Counted from the first letter of the stretch, positions 47,702-57,451 are shown. The stretch is DNA of 64,000 bases from Aliiglaciecola sp. LCG003 (GCF_030316135.1 NZ_CP128185.1:1922001-1986000), one strand, 5' to 3'. Translations and numbers: made by a program. The notes: generated from the letters alone by a model not told the origin.

Positions 47702-48682
47702 ATGCCTCAAGCTCGAAAAAATCAAATCAGCTTAATCGATACCCCTTATTATCATTGTGTTTCCCGCTGTGTACGGCGTTCTTTTTTGTGTGGCGAAGAT
47801 AAATACACGGGACAAAGTTACGAGCATCGCCGGGACTGGGTAGAATCTCGTTTGTTATTTTTAGGTTCGGTATTTGCCATTGATATCGCGGCCTATGCGG
47901 TGATGAGTAATCATACCCATGTGGTGCTGTGTGTGGATAAAGACCTTGCGGGCAGTTGGCCTGACAAAGAGGTCCTTAGCCGTTGGCATCGATTACACAA
48001 GGGCACGTTACTCACACAAAAGTATTTACGGGGTGATGCGCTTAGTACTTGCGAGCAACTGACAGTGGATGAAACCGTTGAGGTTGTCCGTCATCGCTTA
48101 TACGACATCAGTTGGTTTATGCGTGAATTAAATGAACACATTGCTCGTGAAGCCAATGCAGAAGATGGCTGCACGGGCAGGTTTTGGGAAGGAAGATTCA
48201 AAAGCCAGGCCTTGCTAGATGAAAGCGCGGTGCTAGCCTGTATGGCCTATGTGGATTTAAACCCAATTCGCTCCAAAATGGAAAGTACGCCAGAAACTTC
48301 CAAACACACCAGTGTGTTTCAACGTATTCACGCCCTCAAAGAAGGCAAACAACCTGCTTCTCTGATATGTTTTGTAGGTAATTATCGACAAAATATGCCC
48401 AAAGGTATCGCCTTCAGCTTGATTGATTATTGTGTACTAGTTGATAGCACTGGCAGAAGTCTTCGAGACGACAAAGCCGGATATATTGACCATAGCCAGA
48501 GCGACATTCTTCAACGACTAAACATCAATACAGAGCAATGGCTGGCACTCACCACTGAATTCGAAAAGCACTTTGCCACCGCGGTGGGCAGTGAGCATAT
48601 GCTTCAGCAGTTCAAGCGTCACACAAAACATCAACGCATAAGAGGCATGGGTAAGGCAAAAATATTGTTCAAACACGCATAA
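47702..48682 (+). CDS. REP-associated tyrosine transposase (RAYT, Y1 family)
   Basis: A 326-residue IS200-like Y1 transposase of the RAYT type. The HUH metal motif is in VMSNHTHVVL, and the catalytic-tyrosine region is ACMAYVDLNPIRSKM. Also typical are YYHCVSRCVRRSFLC near the N-terminus and GCTGRFWEGRFKSQALLDE. RAYTs are usually single-copy, domesticated and thought to move or process short palindromic repeats. There are no IS-like ends of their own; repeats on both sides contain GAATGGGTGTC in opposite orientations. Confidence 0.92.
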   Translation: MPQARKNQISLIDTPYYHCVSRCVRRSFLCGEDKYTGQSYEHRRDWVESRLLFLGSVFAIDIAAYAVMSNHTHVVLCVDKDLAGSWPDKEVLSRWHRLHKGTLLTQKYLRGDALSTCEQLTVDETVEVVRHRLYDISWFMRELNEHIAREANAEDGCTGRFWEGRFKSQALLDESAVLACMAYVDLNPIRSKMESTPETSKHTSVFQRIHALKEGKQPASLICFVGNYRQNMPKGIAFSLIDYCVLVDSTGRSLRDDKAGYIDHSQSDILQRLNINTEQWLALTTEFEKHFATAVGSEHMLQQFKRHTKHQRIRGMGKAKILFKHA

Positions 48683-49003
48683 CAACATCAAATCATCAAG
48701 TCTCTGCATGCCACGATAAGCGGGTAATTTCGGCTGCTTAGGATTTGGTAAATCGACCGACTTATCAAATGAATAACCGATATCGTATTCAAAATCTGCA
48801 GTTAGGCCTTACTTTACCTACCCAAAACGATCACATTTAGGCACCAAAAATGGTGGTATAACTTCTAAAACTTAATGTGCAAGAATGGGTGTCATCGTTA
48901 TACAAGAATGGGTGTCATCGTTATAATTGTAATATTCTAGGTAAACTAATGCCTAAAGTTACAAGGTGTATGACTTATTACCTTTTGGGCTGGTTTTGCT
49001 AAT
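48683..49003. other. Intergenic region with tandem repeats
   Basis: About 320 bp after the RAYT gene. It contains two exact tandem 23-base repeats (48880-48902 and 48903-48925). Otherwise no gene, terminator or RNA structure could be supported. Confidence 0.5.
48880..48925 (+). repeat. Two exact tandem 23-base repeats
   Basis: The unit begins CAAGAATGGGTGTCATCG and ends TTATA; copies occupy 48880-48902 and 48903-48925 without spacer. Each contains GAATGGGTGTC, the complement of GACACCCATTC upstream of the RAYT gene. With only two units and no spacers it is not a CRISPR. Confidence 0.75.
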
Positions 49004-49396
49004 TCATTCAATGCGATAACTGCTATTTATCTTTACATTACCAGCAAGCATCAACATTACTGAGCAATACTTTTCGCATGATAGTTGAACTGCTCGGGCG
49101 AGGTGTTTTTCACTGATATTTTCACCTTTGACCACGTAGGTAGCGTGGATCTCAGTGAATACCTTCGGAGCCTGTTCGGCTCGTTGCGCCGTAAGTTCGC
49201 AATAACATGCGCTGATTAACTGACGGGACTTCTTCATAATATCCACCACATCTATTGATGAGCAAGCACCCACAGACAACAGAACACTTTGCATGGGTGT
49301 CATGTTATCAGCTTCACCATCAAGTATTATGCTGTGGCCATTATCGGTTTCACATTTGAAACGCAGACCTTGTTGCCAAGTGACTTTTGCTTGCAT
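49004..49396 (-). CDS. OsmC-family protein (YhfA-like)
   Basis: A 130-residue OsmC/Ohr-superfamily protein that resembles E. coli YhfA throughout: MQAKVTWQQGLRFKCETDNG, MTPMQSVLLSVGACSSIDVV, and LSCEKYCSVMLMLA. Two redox-type cysteines are at the positions expected (GACSS and KYCSV). OsmC relatives reduce organic peroxides, but the YhfA branch has no proven activity. ATG 49396 follows GGAG by 6 bases; the TTG at 49408 is rejected. It is a single gene, 49 bp past the end of cvfB. Confidence 0.88.
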   Translation of the reverse strand: MQAKVTWQQGLRFKCETDNGHSIILDGEADNMTPMQSVLLSVGACSSIDVVDIMKKSRQLISACYCELTAQRAEQAPKVFTEIHATYVVKGENISEKHLARAVQLSCEKYCSVMLMLAGNVKINSSYRIE

Positions 49397-49445
49397 ATCC
49401 GTCTCCAATTAGAATGAACTACAATTTAACCTAAGGTATGATTAT

Positions 49446-50282
49446 TTATTTTTGAACAAGGGTCACTTTTTGTTTATCTAACAAAATACGCTTTTGCTTA
49501 AATAGTGCGCCGAGGGCCTTTTTATAAGTATTTTTACTCACTCCAAATCGTTGACTGATCTCCTCCGGAGGACTTTTGTCCGTTAGGGTGGAGAAACCGC
49601 CATGCGCTTCTAGATCTTCAATAATTTGTTCGGTGAGCTCTTTTCGAGACTGATCATTATGCAGTTGTAAAGCAAGATCGATTTTGCCATCTTCACGAAT
49701 ATGCTTAATGTAGCCCTTGATTTTTTCGCCGATACGTAATGGTTTAAATACTTCGTCTTTAAAGATTAGGCCCAAATAGGTTCCATTGATGACCGCTTTA
49801 TAACCCATATCGGTGCGACCACATATAATTAAGTCCACAGGGGATTTGGGTTCTAAATCATGCCCATCTTCATGGAGAAATTCACGTAATTTTGTCGAGG
49901 CTGCTAAACGCTGTGTTTCAGGATCTTGGAATACATAAACAACATATAAGAGTCCTTCTTCCATAGGTTTTTCTTGTTCACTAAAAGGCACCAATAAATC
50001 TTTTTCGAGGCCCCAGTCCAAAAAAGCTCCCACTCTAGTAAGGCTTTTTACTTTTAAGACCGCAATTTCATCGACCATGGCAAAAGGAATTTTAGAATTT
50101 GCGATTATGCGATCATCACTGTCATGATAGATAAATACATCGACAGTTTGGCCAACTTCGCAACCCTGAGGCGCCGAAGAGGTGGGTAATAAGATCCGTT
50201 CTACCTGATGGCCATCAAGATAGAAACCAAATGGAAGTTCATCCACTACCTTTAACGAGTTTATTTTTCCAATTTGCAGCAT
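49446..50282 (-). CDS. CvfB-type S1 RNA-binding protein
   Basis: A 278-residue protein with tandem S1-like RNA-binding domains (about 1-210; VKSLTRVGAFLDWGLEKDLL and IKGYIKHIREDGKIDLAL) and a C-terminal winged helix (about 215-278; ISQRFGVSKNTYKKALGALF). This is the CvfB/YitL architecture, first studied in Staphylococcus aureus virulence, where it binds RNA. Its role in marine Proteobacteria is unknown. The ATG at 50282 is only 21 bp from an ATG that could start pxpA on the other strand. Confidence 0.9.
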   Translation of the reverse strand: MLQIGKINSLKVVDELPFGFYLDGHQVERILLPTSSAPQGCEVGQTVDVFIYHDSDDRIIANSKIPFAMVDEIAVLKVKSLTRVGAFLDWGLEKDLLVPFSEQEKPMEEGLLYVVYVFQDPETQRLAASTKLREFLHEDGHDLEPKSPVDLIICGRTDMGYKAVINGTYLGLIFKDEVFKPLRIGEKIKGYIKHIREDGKIDLALQLHNDQSRKELTEQIIEDLEAHGGFSTLTDKSPPEEISQRFGVSKNTYKKALGALFKQKRILLDKQKVTLVQK

Positions 50283-50351
50283 TTGCCTGACTTTTGTTGA
50301 TAAATGAGTAACATAGCTATTATATCTGAATTTAGCTGGAGCAATAAGCGC

Positions 50352-51083
50352 TTGATCAAACTAAATTGCGACCTTGGGGAAGGTTTTGGAGCATGGAAAA
50401 TGCCAAACGATGGATTAATCATGCCCTACATAGACATGGCTAACATCGCCTGTGGCTTTCACGCAGGTGATCCTGAAGTCATTGAGCAAGCGCTACGTCA
50501 GGCTAAGCAGCACAATGTGAGTATTGGCGCCCATCCGTCTTACCCTGATAAGCAAGGGTTTGGGCGGCGGAGTATGTTACTCACTAATGCCGAACTGATC
50601 CCACTGTTACATTATCAAATTGCTGCCATTGATGGCATGGCCCGAGTACAAGGACAGCCATTAGAATATGTTAAACCTCATGGCGCCTTGTATAACGACA
50701 TGATGAAAAGTGACGAGCTATTTGCAGCCGTGTTGTCGGCGATTTATCAGTATTCTGCTGATCTACCCGTTGTTGTGCAAGCTACCCCACTATGGCAAAA
50801 CAAATTGCGTATCGCGGAGTCAATAGGTTGTGGCCTGTTGTTTGAAGGCTTTGCAGACAGACGTTATGACGATCAGGGCTTACTATTGTCCCGCAGCATC
50901 CAAGGAGCAGTGCTCGATTTGCCAAGCATGCTCGCGCAAGTGGAAAGAATAATCAGTCACCAACAAGTAAAAACGGTTTCCGGCCATATATTGCAATTGA
51001 AAATAGATACTCTGTGTGTCCATGGCGATAGTGTGGAGGCGGTTGATGGGGTTAAGCATATAAGAAATATGATGAAACAATAA
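50352..51083 (+). CDS. pxpA: 5-oxoprolinase subunit A
   Basis: A LamB/YcsF-family protein, subunit A of PxpABC, which hydrolyses 5-oxoproline (pyroglutamate), a damage product, to glutamate with ATP. The frame is open from ATG 50304, but TTG 50352 follows GGAG by 10 bases and gives the normal start MIKLNCDLGEGFG (243 residues, E. coli 244). Conserved parts are MANIACGFHAGDPEVI, SIGAHPSYPDKQGFGRR and YVKPHGALYNDMM. It overlaps pxpB by one base (TAATG). Confidence 0.93.
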   Translation: MIKLNCDLGEGFGAWKMPNDGLIMPYIDMANIACGFHAGDPEVIEQALRQAKQHNVSIGAHPSYPDKQGFGRRSMLLTNAELIPLLHYQIAAIDGMARVQGQPLEYVKPHGALYNDMMKSDELFAAVLSAIYQYSADLPVVVQATPLWQNKLRIAESIGCGLLFEGFADRRYDDQGLLLSRSIQGAVLDLPSMLAQVERIISHQQVKTVSGHILQLKIDTLCVHGDSVEAVDGVKHIRNMMKQ

Positions 51084-51799
51084 TGACAGAATCTGTATTC
51101 GACGTGAAGATTGCGGCTGAGAATGCTCTGATTATTTATGCTAGAAGTGGGGATATACATAAGCGTAATCAACAAATCGGAGTGCTAGCTGAACTGCTAA
51201 TGGCCCAGAATAAGCCATGGATATTAGATATTTTGCCGGCTTATGATTCAGTGTTGATCACTTACGATGTCTATGCAGTTGATCATTTCTTGGTTAATCG
51301 TTGGTTGAAAACCCTTATCCACAGTGTGTCTGCATCATCTGCAACAGGTAAAGATGCACAAAGTGTACAGGGCAAGATTATAGATGTACCCGTGTGGTAT
51401 GCCCCTAATATTGAGCATGATTTAGCTCGCGTATCACAGCATAACAATATTGAAATCGAACAGGTAATTGCGCTGCATCAATCATTACACTACCGAGTGT
51501 TTTGCTTAGGTTTCGCCCCAGGTTTTGCCTTTATGGGTGAAGTTGACGAACGTATTGCTACTCCACGTCTAGACTCTCCCCGAAAAAGGGTGCCTCAAGG
51601 CGCAGTAGCGATCGCAGATAGACAAACCGCAATATACCCAAATCAATCCCCAGGAGGGTGGAATATTATTGGCCTGTGCCCACTTTCACTGTTTGATCCT
51701 AAACGAGCTCCCTATGCACCTTATAAAGCTGGAGACTTCGTGAGATTTAGTCCTATTGATGAGGCTAAATACCATAAACTGAAGGCCAGTGGGAAATGA
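51083..51799 (+). CDS. pxpB: 5-oxoprolinase subunit B
   Basis: A 238-residue KipI-family protein, one half of the catalytic pair with PxpC. The C-terminal part carries CLGFAPGFAFMGEVDERIAT, PRKRVPQGAVAIADRQTAIY and PNQSPGGWNIIG, the family hallmark. Its start overlaps pxpA by one base and its end overlaps pxpC by four (ATGA), so the three are one translational unit. In Bacillus the KipI/KipA relatives act on sporulation kinase, but in Proteobacteria the 5-oxoprolinase role is established. Confidence 0.94.
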   Translation: MTESVFDVKIAAENALIIYARSGDIHKRNQQIGVLAELLMAQNKPWILDILPAYDSVLITYDVYAVDHFLVNRWLKTLIHSVSASSATGKDAQSVQGKIIDVPVWYAPNIEHDLARVSQHNNIEIEQVIALHQSLHYRVFCLGFAPGFAFMGEVDERIATPRLDSPRKRVPQGAVAIADRQTAIYPNQSPGGWNIIGLCPLSLFDPKRAPYAPYKAGDFVRFSPIDEAKYHKLKASGK

Positions 51800-52740
51800 G
51801 GACTGCTAAGTTGAAGATAATATCTTCGGGTATTCTGGCGTTATTAGTCGATGGAGGCCGAGTTGGTTTTGCCAGCATTGGTATAACCCAAGGGGGACCA
51901 GTTGATTTTCACGCCTGCCAGTGGGCAAATTGGTTATGCGGCAATCTAGGGATAAAAGCCAGCATAGAGCTCTTAGGCAGTGGAGCATCATTTGAAGTTA
52001 ATCAAGCCTGCTACATCGCAGTTACTGGTGGTGCAAATAAAGTCGAGATCAATGGTCACTCATTTCCAGCTTGGCGCAGTTTTACATTACAAGGCGGCGA
52101 TAAACTGACAATATCGGAAGCCACCGGCGGTGCTATAAGTTATTTGGCTATCTACACCGGTTTTCACATTGACACAGTTTTTGGCAGTTGCACGACAGTG
52201 CCAAGAGATGCCTTGGGTGGAATTGATGGTAAAGGCAGTTCGCTGAGGGTAAACGACATTTTGCCTTTTACCGCTCATCGAGGTACGTGCAAGTTTGCAC
52301 CAGATGATGCTCATCCAATTACCAATAAAGTCGCCAGTATTCGAGTAGTGCAGGGTTATCAGGTTAAAGAGTTTGCGCATAGGTGGTTACAACAGTTCTA
52401 TAGCCAAGAGTATACAGTCTCCAATCAAACCAGCCGTATGGCGGCCCGATTCACCGGAAAAAGCATATTAGCCCCGTCTAAGTCCATGTATTCAGAAGGA
52501 ATTACACGAGGAGCGGTGCAAATTCCGCCAGATGGTATACCAATAGTGATGCTCAATGATCGACAAACAATCGGTGGTTATCATAAAATTGGCAGCGTGT
52601 TATCCATTGATTGCGATAGATTGGCTCAGCTATCAGCGGGGCAAAAGGTTATTTTTAAGGCTATTTCTGTCGAAGATGCCCACAATCTTTTATTGCTCTA
52701 TGCCGCTAAACAGCAAAGGTTACGAGTATCAATTCAGTAG
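51796..52740 (+). CDS. pxpC: 5-oxoprolinase subunit C
   Basis: A 314-residue KipA-family biotin-dependent-carboxylase-like protein. Conserved motifs are FASIGITQGGPVDFHACQWA, IELLGSGASFEV, VTGGAN, RVVQGYQVKEF, and SEGITRGAVQIPPDGIPIVM. With PxpB it forms the ATP-dependent 5-oxoprolinase. ATGA overlap with pxpB sets the start. No biotin or biotinyl domain is present. It is the last gene of the operon and is followed 150 bp later by alr. Confidence 0.94.
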   Translation: MRTAKLKIISSGILALLVDGGRVGFASIGITQGGPVDFHACQWANWLCGNLGIKASIELLGSGASFEVNQACYIAVTGGANKVEINGHSFPAWRSFTLQGGDKLTISEATGGAISYLAIYTGFHIDTVFGSCTTVPRDALGGIDGKGSSLRVNDILPFTAHRGTCKFAPDDAHPITNKVASIRVVQGYQVKEFAHRWLQQFYSQEYTVSNQTSRMAARFTGKSILAPSKSMYSEGITRGAVQIPPDGIPIVMLNDRQTIGGYHKIGSVLSIDCDRLAQLSAGQKVIFKAISVEDAHNLLLLYAAKQQRLRVSIQ

Positions 52741-52892
52741 AGCATTTAATGTTAAATTGGATCGGATTTAATAATTTTATTCGCTCTCAAACACAGCCGA
52801 TTACATAACATCAAGTAGTTGATATACTCTCCTACTGATCAGTTAAAACCCTTAACCACCGATAAACAGAATATGAGCGGTAAGCAAAGTAC

Positions 52893-53990
52893 ATGAGTCG
52901 TCCCACAGAAATAGCCATTGATTTATCCGCCCTAAGACATAACTATCAGGTAGCGAAAAACCTTTCGCCTCATAGTCAAACTGTGGCAGTAATAAAAGCC
53001 GATGCTTATGGGCATGGCGCAGTGGAAGTTGCCCGAGCCATCCAACATCAAGTTGCAATCTTTGCAGTATCAAGTGAAGAGGAAGCCAGTGAATTGCGCT
53101 CAGATGGCATCCTGTTGCCAATATTGTTATTGGAAGGGTGTTTCGACGCCCAAGAGTTGCTAAGTGCTAGTTTAAAAGGCTTTGAAGTGGTTACGCATAA
53201 CCATTTGCAGCTTCAAATGATACAAAGTATGCAATTGCCCGTTCCCATTAAGGTGTGGTTAAAAGTTGATACAGGTATGCACCGTCTCGGTATTAAACCC
53301 GAACAAGCGGTGGAATTTGTTGCGGCTCTGAGCCAAAGTTCAAATGTATCTGAAGTGATTCTAATGACGCATTTATCCATTGCAGATAACCTAGAAAACG
53401 AATTTACTGCATATCAGTTGGAGCGATTTAAGCGCTGTCATCAAAGTATCGAAACGGCCTTGGGAATGAAACTTAAATCCAGTATTGCCAATTCAGCTGG
53501 ACTGATGGCTTGGCCGGAATCCCACAGCGAATTTGATCGACCAGGTATTATGTTGTTTGGCTTATCACCTTTTTCATACCCCAATAGCATCGCTAATTCC
53601 TTAAAGTCCGTGATGTCATTTAATTCCAAAGTGATTGCAGTGCGCAGTATAAAAAGCGGTGAATCCGTTGGGTATGGGAATACCTGGACGGCACAGCAAG
53701 ATTCAGTAATCGCGACTGTCGCTGTGGGTTATGGAGATGGTTATCCACGCAATGCGCGCTCGGGCACACCTGTGATGGTCAATCAGCAGCGGGCACGGCT
53801 ATGTGGTCGAGTATCCATGGATATGATCACTGTTGATGTAACAGATTTGACCGCAGTTTCAGTGAACGATGATGTTGAGCTCTGGGGTAAGCACTTATCT
53901 GCTGACGAAGTAGCAAGCTGGGCCGATACCATAGGCTATGAACTGGTTACCCGTATGCCGAAGCGTTGCAGGCGAACTATTGCTCCATAA
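52893..53990 (+). CDS. alr: Alanine racemase
   Basis: A 365-residue PLP enzyme that interconverts L- and D-alanine for peptidoglycan. The PLP lysine is Lys35 in VIKADAYGHG, and the second catalytic residue is Tyr261 in SVGYGNTWTA. Other signatures are WLKVDTGMHRLGI, IANSAGLMAWP, and GRVSMDMITVDVT. Length is within the family range. It starts at ATG 52893 with a weak ribosome-binding site and lies convergent to fur, 28 bp away. Confidence 0.96.
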   Translation: MSRPTEIAIDLSALRHNYQVAKNLSPHSQTVAVIKADAYGHGAVEVARAIQHQVAIFAVSSEEEASELRSDGILLPILLLEGCFDAQELLSASLKGFEVVTHNHLQLQMIQSMQLPVPIKVWLKVDTGMHRLGIKPEQAVEFVAALSQSSNVSEVILMTHLSIADNLENEFTAYQLERFKRCHQSIETALGMKLKSSIANSAGLMAWPESHSEFDRPGIMLFGLSPFSYPNSIANSLKSVMSFNSKVIAVRSIKSGESVGYGNTWTAQQDSVIATVAVGYGDGYPRNARSGTPVMVNQQRARLCGRVSMDMITVDVTDLTAVSVNDDVELWGKHLSADEVASWADTIGYELVTRMPKRCRRTIAP

Positions 53991-54017
53991 CCAGATCTGG
54001 TTAGGAGCAGTTGATTT

Positions 54018-54449
54018 TTATTCGTCTAAATCTTCATCACAGTTACCATCAGTACATTCTCCATAGAGATACAAACTGTGGTGGGTTAGCTTCATTTTAT
54101 TTTTAGCCGCGACTTCATCTTGACGTTTTTCAATAATAGGGTCTTCAAATTCAACCACCTTGCCACATTTTAAGCATACTAAATGGTCATGATGTTTCTT
54201 ATGACTTATTTCAAATACAGATTTACCACCTTCAAAGTGATGGCGATTTAAAATTCCAGCATCATCGAATTGGTTAAGCACGCGATAAACCGTTGCTAAG
54301 CCAATCTCTTCACCAAGCTCAATAAGGAGTTTGTATACATCTTCTGCGCTGATATGCTGATTGTCAGGATCTTGAAGTACTTCCAGGATTTTTAGCCGTG
54401 GTAACGTTACTTTCAAACCAGCTTTTTTTAGTTCTCTATTTTGGTCCAT
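54018..54449 (-). CDS. fur: Ferric uptake regulator Fur
   Basis: A 143-residue Fe(II)-dependent repressor. The N-terminal winged helix (LKKAGLKVTLPRLKILEVL, then ISAEDVYKLLIELGEEIGLA with TVYRVLNQF) is followed by the metal and dimer domain with HHFEGGKSVFE, HKKHHDHLVCLKCG (Cys92 and Cys95) and C-terminal cysteines in GECTDGNC. It should bind the Fur boxes at 19299 and 23451 of this window. In E. coli fldA lies directly upstream of fur; here a chemoreceptor gene separates them. Confidence 0.97.
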   Translation of the reverse strand: MDQNRELKKAGLKVTLPRLKILEVLQDPDNQHISAEDVYKLLIELGEEIGLATVYRVLNQFDDAGILNRHHFEGGKSVFEISHKKHHDHLVCLKCGKVVEFEDPIIEKRQDEVAAKNKMKLTHHSLYLYGECTDGNCDEDLDE

Positions 54450-54750
54450 CGGTTCATCTGAGGTTTGCTAGGTGTGTTTATTATAGGGAAGTAATTTCAA
54501 TTTGAAAGGGATAGCGGGTGATGTATTGGTGAATCCAGCTAATTGATTACTATTTGATAGGCTTTTGGCTAATTTTTAGCCGGTTAGTCACTGGTAGGAC
54601 CTCGGTTGTTGAATGTTAAATAAAATCGCTTATAGTAACAAAAAAGTTTGAATTACTTGCTGCAAAATGTATCCAGTGTAATGTGCTGGTCGATGAAAAG
54701 ATCTGGTATTTAAGTGATCCACCTTGTGGCAGTTGGATAGGAAATATTTT
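54450..54750. other. Intergenic region between divergent fur and chemoreceptor
   Basis: About 300 bp, should hold the fur promoter and the promoter of the chemoreceptor on the other strand. I see no Fur box in it, so autoregulation of fur by a standard box is not supported. No other feature found. Confidence 0.5.
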
Positions 54751-56772
54751 TTGAAAACCAAATTAAATCTAAATGTTGTTAGTAAAATTATTGCTGGATT
54801 TGCACTTTTTGGCTGCATCATAATTTTAACCAATATTGTTTCTTATATTGGACTGGCGGAGATCCGTAATTCCGCTGAGACAGTTGTAAAACAAAAGATG
54901 CCTATTCAGTCACAGATGTTGACCATTCAGACTGGAATTTTAACCCTAGGTAAACACACCACAAATGGTTATTACGATAGTGATTTGGCCGAACTAGTGG
55001 ACAGCAACAACCAATTTACTGAATTGTCAGCGCAATTTTTACAGAATCTATCTGAGTTGGAAAAAATCACTAGCCAATCTAACCTAGCTTTCAAACAGGG
55101 GGCATCCGAGGCCCAAGCATATATTCAAGGTTCCGAATCCATGTATCAGGCACGCTTGGAGCAACTTGGCTTAGATAGCGAGATCAATCAGCTTGCCAGC
55201 CAGTTGTTATCTATTGCCGATGAGTCAAGCGCGTTGATGATGGATCTCTCCTTTCTTGAGAGCGACGATCCAAATCTTGAAACACTGATTGGCTCAGGTC
55301 TAAATGTTGATAATAAAATAACCTCACTGATTAGCTCCATCAAGGAATATGTAAAGGTAACCAATCCACAGGTTAGTGAAAATATAAAAGGTGATATTGA
55401 GTTCCTCTTAAGTAACATTCAGGTGGACCTGGATTATATTAATCGACTTGCAGAAACGATTAATACCGATGGTTATGTTGAGGGATTTAATCAACAATTT
55501 TTGCAGCTCAAAGAAAAATTTCAACTTCAGTCAGGCCTTTTTCAAAAGCAAAGCAACAAAATTGAGCTCATTCAACAAGCGGCAGCTCACCACGAAAATG
55601 CTGAGCAGAATTTGGATGCCGCTATTGAGCACTTTTCAAGTGTATTTTCGACTGTAAATCAGGCCACATTGGATGGGCAAAACGCAATTTTAGACAATGT
55701 ACAGTCAAATATATGGATGGGCCTGTTGTTATTACTCTTCGCCTTGGCCGCGGCAGTTTTTCTAGGCATTCTCGCGGCAAGGAGTATCGCTAAACCCTTA
55801 GGCCGGATAAATCGCAGTTTAGCCATTATTAGTAGTGGTGATTTGACCCATAAAGCCTATTCGATAAATGATGATGAATTTGCCGAACTGGCTAACAATG
55901 TTAATCAATTGACTGAAAGTTTACACCGTGTGGTGAGTCATATTCATGAGCAAGAAGCTGAGCTTGAAAGGGCGTCGCATACCAGTGCGGCTCTAGGTAA
56001 ACAAACTTTAACCCAAGTTGAGCGCCAAAAAGAGCAAGTTGATGCCACCGCAGAAAATACCAATACAATTCGCCAAGCGAGTAAGAGTAATACCCAGCAA
56101 ATACAGACTGGCATGTTGCAATTGCAGGAAATTAGTCAGCAAAGTACGAATGCGGCTAGTTTAGTAAACAAAACGCATCAACAAATAACTGAGCAGGCTA
56201 ATCAAGCTGTCCAGTCGGCTGAAATTGTCAATCGGCTGGCAGAAAATAGTAAGAAAATTGGTAGTATCTTAGATGTAATCAAAACCATAGCGCAGCAGAC
56301 AAATTTGCTGGCTCTCAATGCTGCCATAGAGGCTGCTCGGGCAGGGGATCAGGGCCTAGGCTTTGCGGTGGTTGCTGATGAGGTTAGAACACTGGCAAAT
56401 CGGACGCACAATTCCACTGAAGAAATTGAAGCCATGATCGTCAGTTTACAAGCCGACGCACAGCACGCGGTGGATGCCATTGGTCTAGGCAGTGACTTCG
56501 CGAAACAAAGTGAAGAACAAATTAAAAGTGTTAATCATCAGGTGTCAAACATTGGTGAAACCATAGTTAATTTGCTGCAAATCAATCAACAAATAGTCTC
56601 AGTCACCCTTGAACAAGATAGCTTATTTGAAAACGTAGCGACTAATTTAGTCAGCATCGTTGGCTTAGCAGAGCAAAGTGCTGAAACCACCAAGTTATCC
56701 ACTCAGGCCACACAGCAACTTGATAGTTTAATGCTTGAAATGAAAAAAGCCGTGAGCCAATTCACCCTTTAA
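54751..56772 (+). CDS. Methyl-accepting chemotaxis protein
   Basis: About 673 residues. TTG 54751 follows AGGA by about 8 bases and precedes a basic start and the first membrane helix ([20 protein letters not shown]); the longer TTG at 54724 is less likely. A periplasmic or four-helix region (about 35-315) lacks an obvious Cache domain. The second helix ([20 protein letters not shown], about 320-343) leads to HAMP, then the signalling coiled coil with hairpin [19 protein letters not shown] (about 516-535). Ligand unknown. It separates fldA and fur on the opposite strand. Confidence 0.93.
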   Translation: MKTKLNLNVVSKIIAGFALFGCIIILTNIVSYIGLAEIRNSAETVVKQKMPIQSQMLTIQTGILTLGKHTTNGYYDSDLAELVDSNNQFTELSAQFLQNLSELEKITSQSNLAFKQGASEAQAYIQGSESMYQARLEQLGLDSEINQLASQLLSIADESSALMMDLSFLESDDPNLETLIGSGLNVDNKITSLISSIKEYVKVTNPQVSENIKGDIEFLLSNIQVDLDYINRLAETINTDGYVEGFNQQFLQLKEKFQLQSGLFQKQSNKIELIQQAAAHHENAEQNLDAAIEHFSSVFSTVNQATLDGQNAILDNVQSNIWMGLLLLLFALAAAVFLGILAARSIAKPLGRINRSLAIISSGDLTHKAYSINDDEFAELANNVNQLTESLHRVVSHIHEQEAELERASHTSAALGKQTLTQVERQKEQVDATAENTNTIRQASKSNTQQIQTGMLQLQEISQQSTNAASLVNKTHQQITEQANQAVQSAEIVNRLAENSKKIGSILDVIKTIAQQTNLLALNAAIEAARAGDQGLGFAVVADEVRTLANRTHNSTEEIEAMIVSLQADAQHAVDAIGLGSDFAKQSEEQIKSVNHQVSNIGETIVNLLQINQQIVSVTLEQDSLFENVATNLVSIVGLAEQSAETTKLSTQATQQLDSLMLEMKKAVSQFTL

Positions 56773-56834
56773 CTAAGATCAGATTCGTAGAAAATTTGGT
56801 ATTAGTATTAAAACGGCACCTTAACCGCGGCATG

Positions 56835-56860
56835 TCCTTTCATTGCTATAACTGAAAGGA
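56835..56860. terminator. Hairpin between convergent chemoreceptor and fldA
   Basis: TCCTTTCA (56835-56842) and TGAAAGGA (56853-56860) are perfect complements with a 10-base loop. Located between the convergent stops at 56772 and 56895. No T-run, so terminator function is only plausible. Confidence 0.5.
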
Positions 56861-56894
56861 TCTGCAGAGGCTAGGGGGGGGCGATGCAGTAGAG

Positions 56895-57419
56895 TTAGGC
56901 TAACTCCGCCAAACATAATTCTTCATGGATTTGTTTACACCAGTCTTTGACTCGCTTCTCAGTCAATTCCGGTTGACGGTCTTCATCAATGCCCAAACCA
57001 ACAAAGTGATTATCATCAGCCATACCCTTAGACGCTTCGAAGTCATAGCCTTCTGTTGGCCACTGACCGACTAAAATGGCACCTCTAGCTTCAACGATAT
57101 CTCTGATCATGCCCATGGCGTCTAGGAAATACTCAGCATAGTCTTCTTGATCGCCACAACCAAAGATAGCAACCAACTTATCGGTGAAATCGACTTCCTC
57201 TAACTCGGGGAAAAAGTCATCCCAATCGCACTGGGCTTCGCCGTAATACCAGGTTGGAATACCAAAGAGTAACAAATCAAACTCTGCAATTTCTTCTTTA
57301 CTGCTTTTGGCAATATCGTGCACATCTATCAGGCTTTTACCCAATTCTTTTTGGATCATTTTAGCAACATGTTCAGTGTTACCCGTGTCACTACCAAAAA
57401 ATAAACCTACGCTTGCCAT
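56895..57419 (-). CDS. fldA: Flavodoxin FldA (long-chain)
   Basis: A 174-residue long-chain flavodoxin that carries one or two electrons on FMN. The phosphate loop is GSDTGNTEHVAK (9-20), and GIPTWYYGEAQCDWDDF and IFGCGDQEDYAEYFLDAMG flank the isoalloxazine site, with the long-chain insert present. It serves as a low-iron replacement for ferredoxin and is often linked to Fur. It is preceded by the DUF2788 gene (32 bp). Confidence 0.96.
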   Translation of the reverse strand: MASVGLFFGSDTGNTEHVAKMIQKELGKSLIDVHDIAKSSKEEIAEFDLLLFGIPTWYYGEAQCDWDDFFPELEEVDFTDKLVAIFGCGDQEDYAEYFLDAMGMIRDIVEARGAILVGQWPTEGYDFEASKGMADDNHFVGLGIDEDRQPELTEKRVKDWCKQIHEELCLAELA

Positions 57420-57451
57420 TCTATACTTCCTTCACTTAACCAATTCGGTAT

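Noticed and set aside
48880-48925. CRISPR array
   Set aside because: Only two direct copies with no spacer and no cas genes; a simple tandem duplication.
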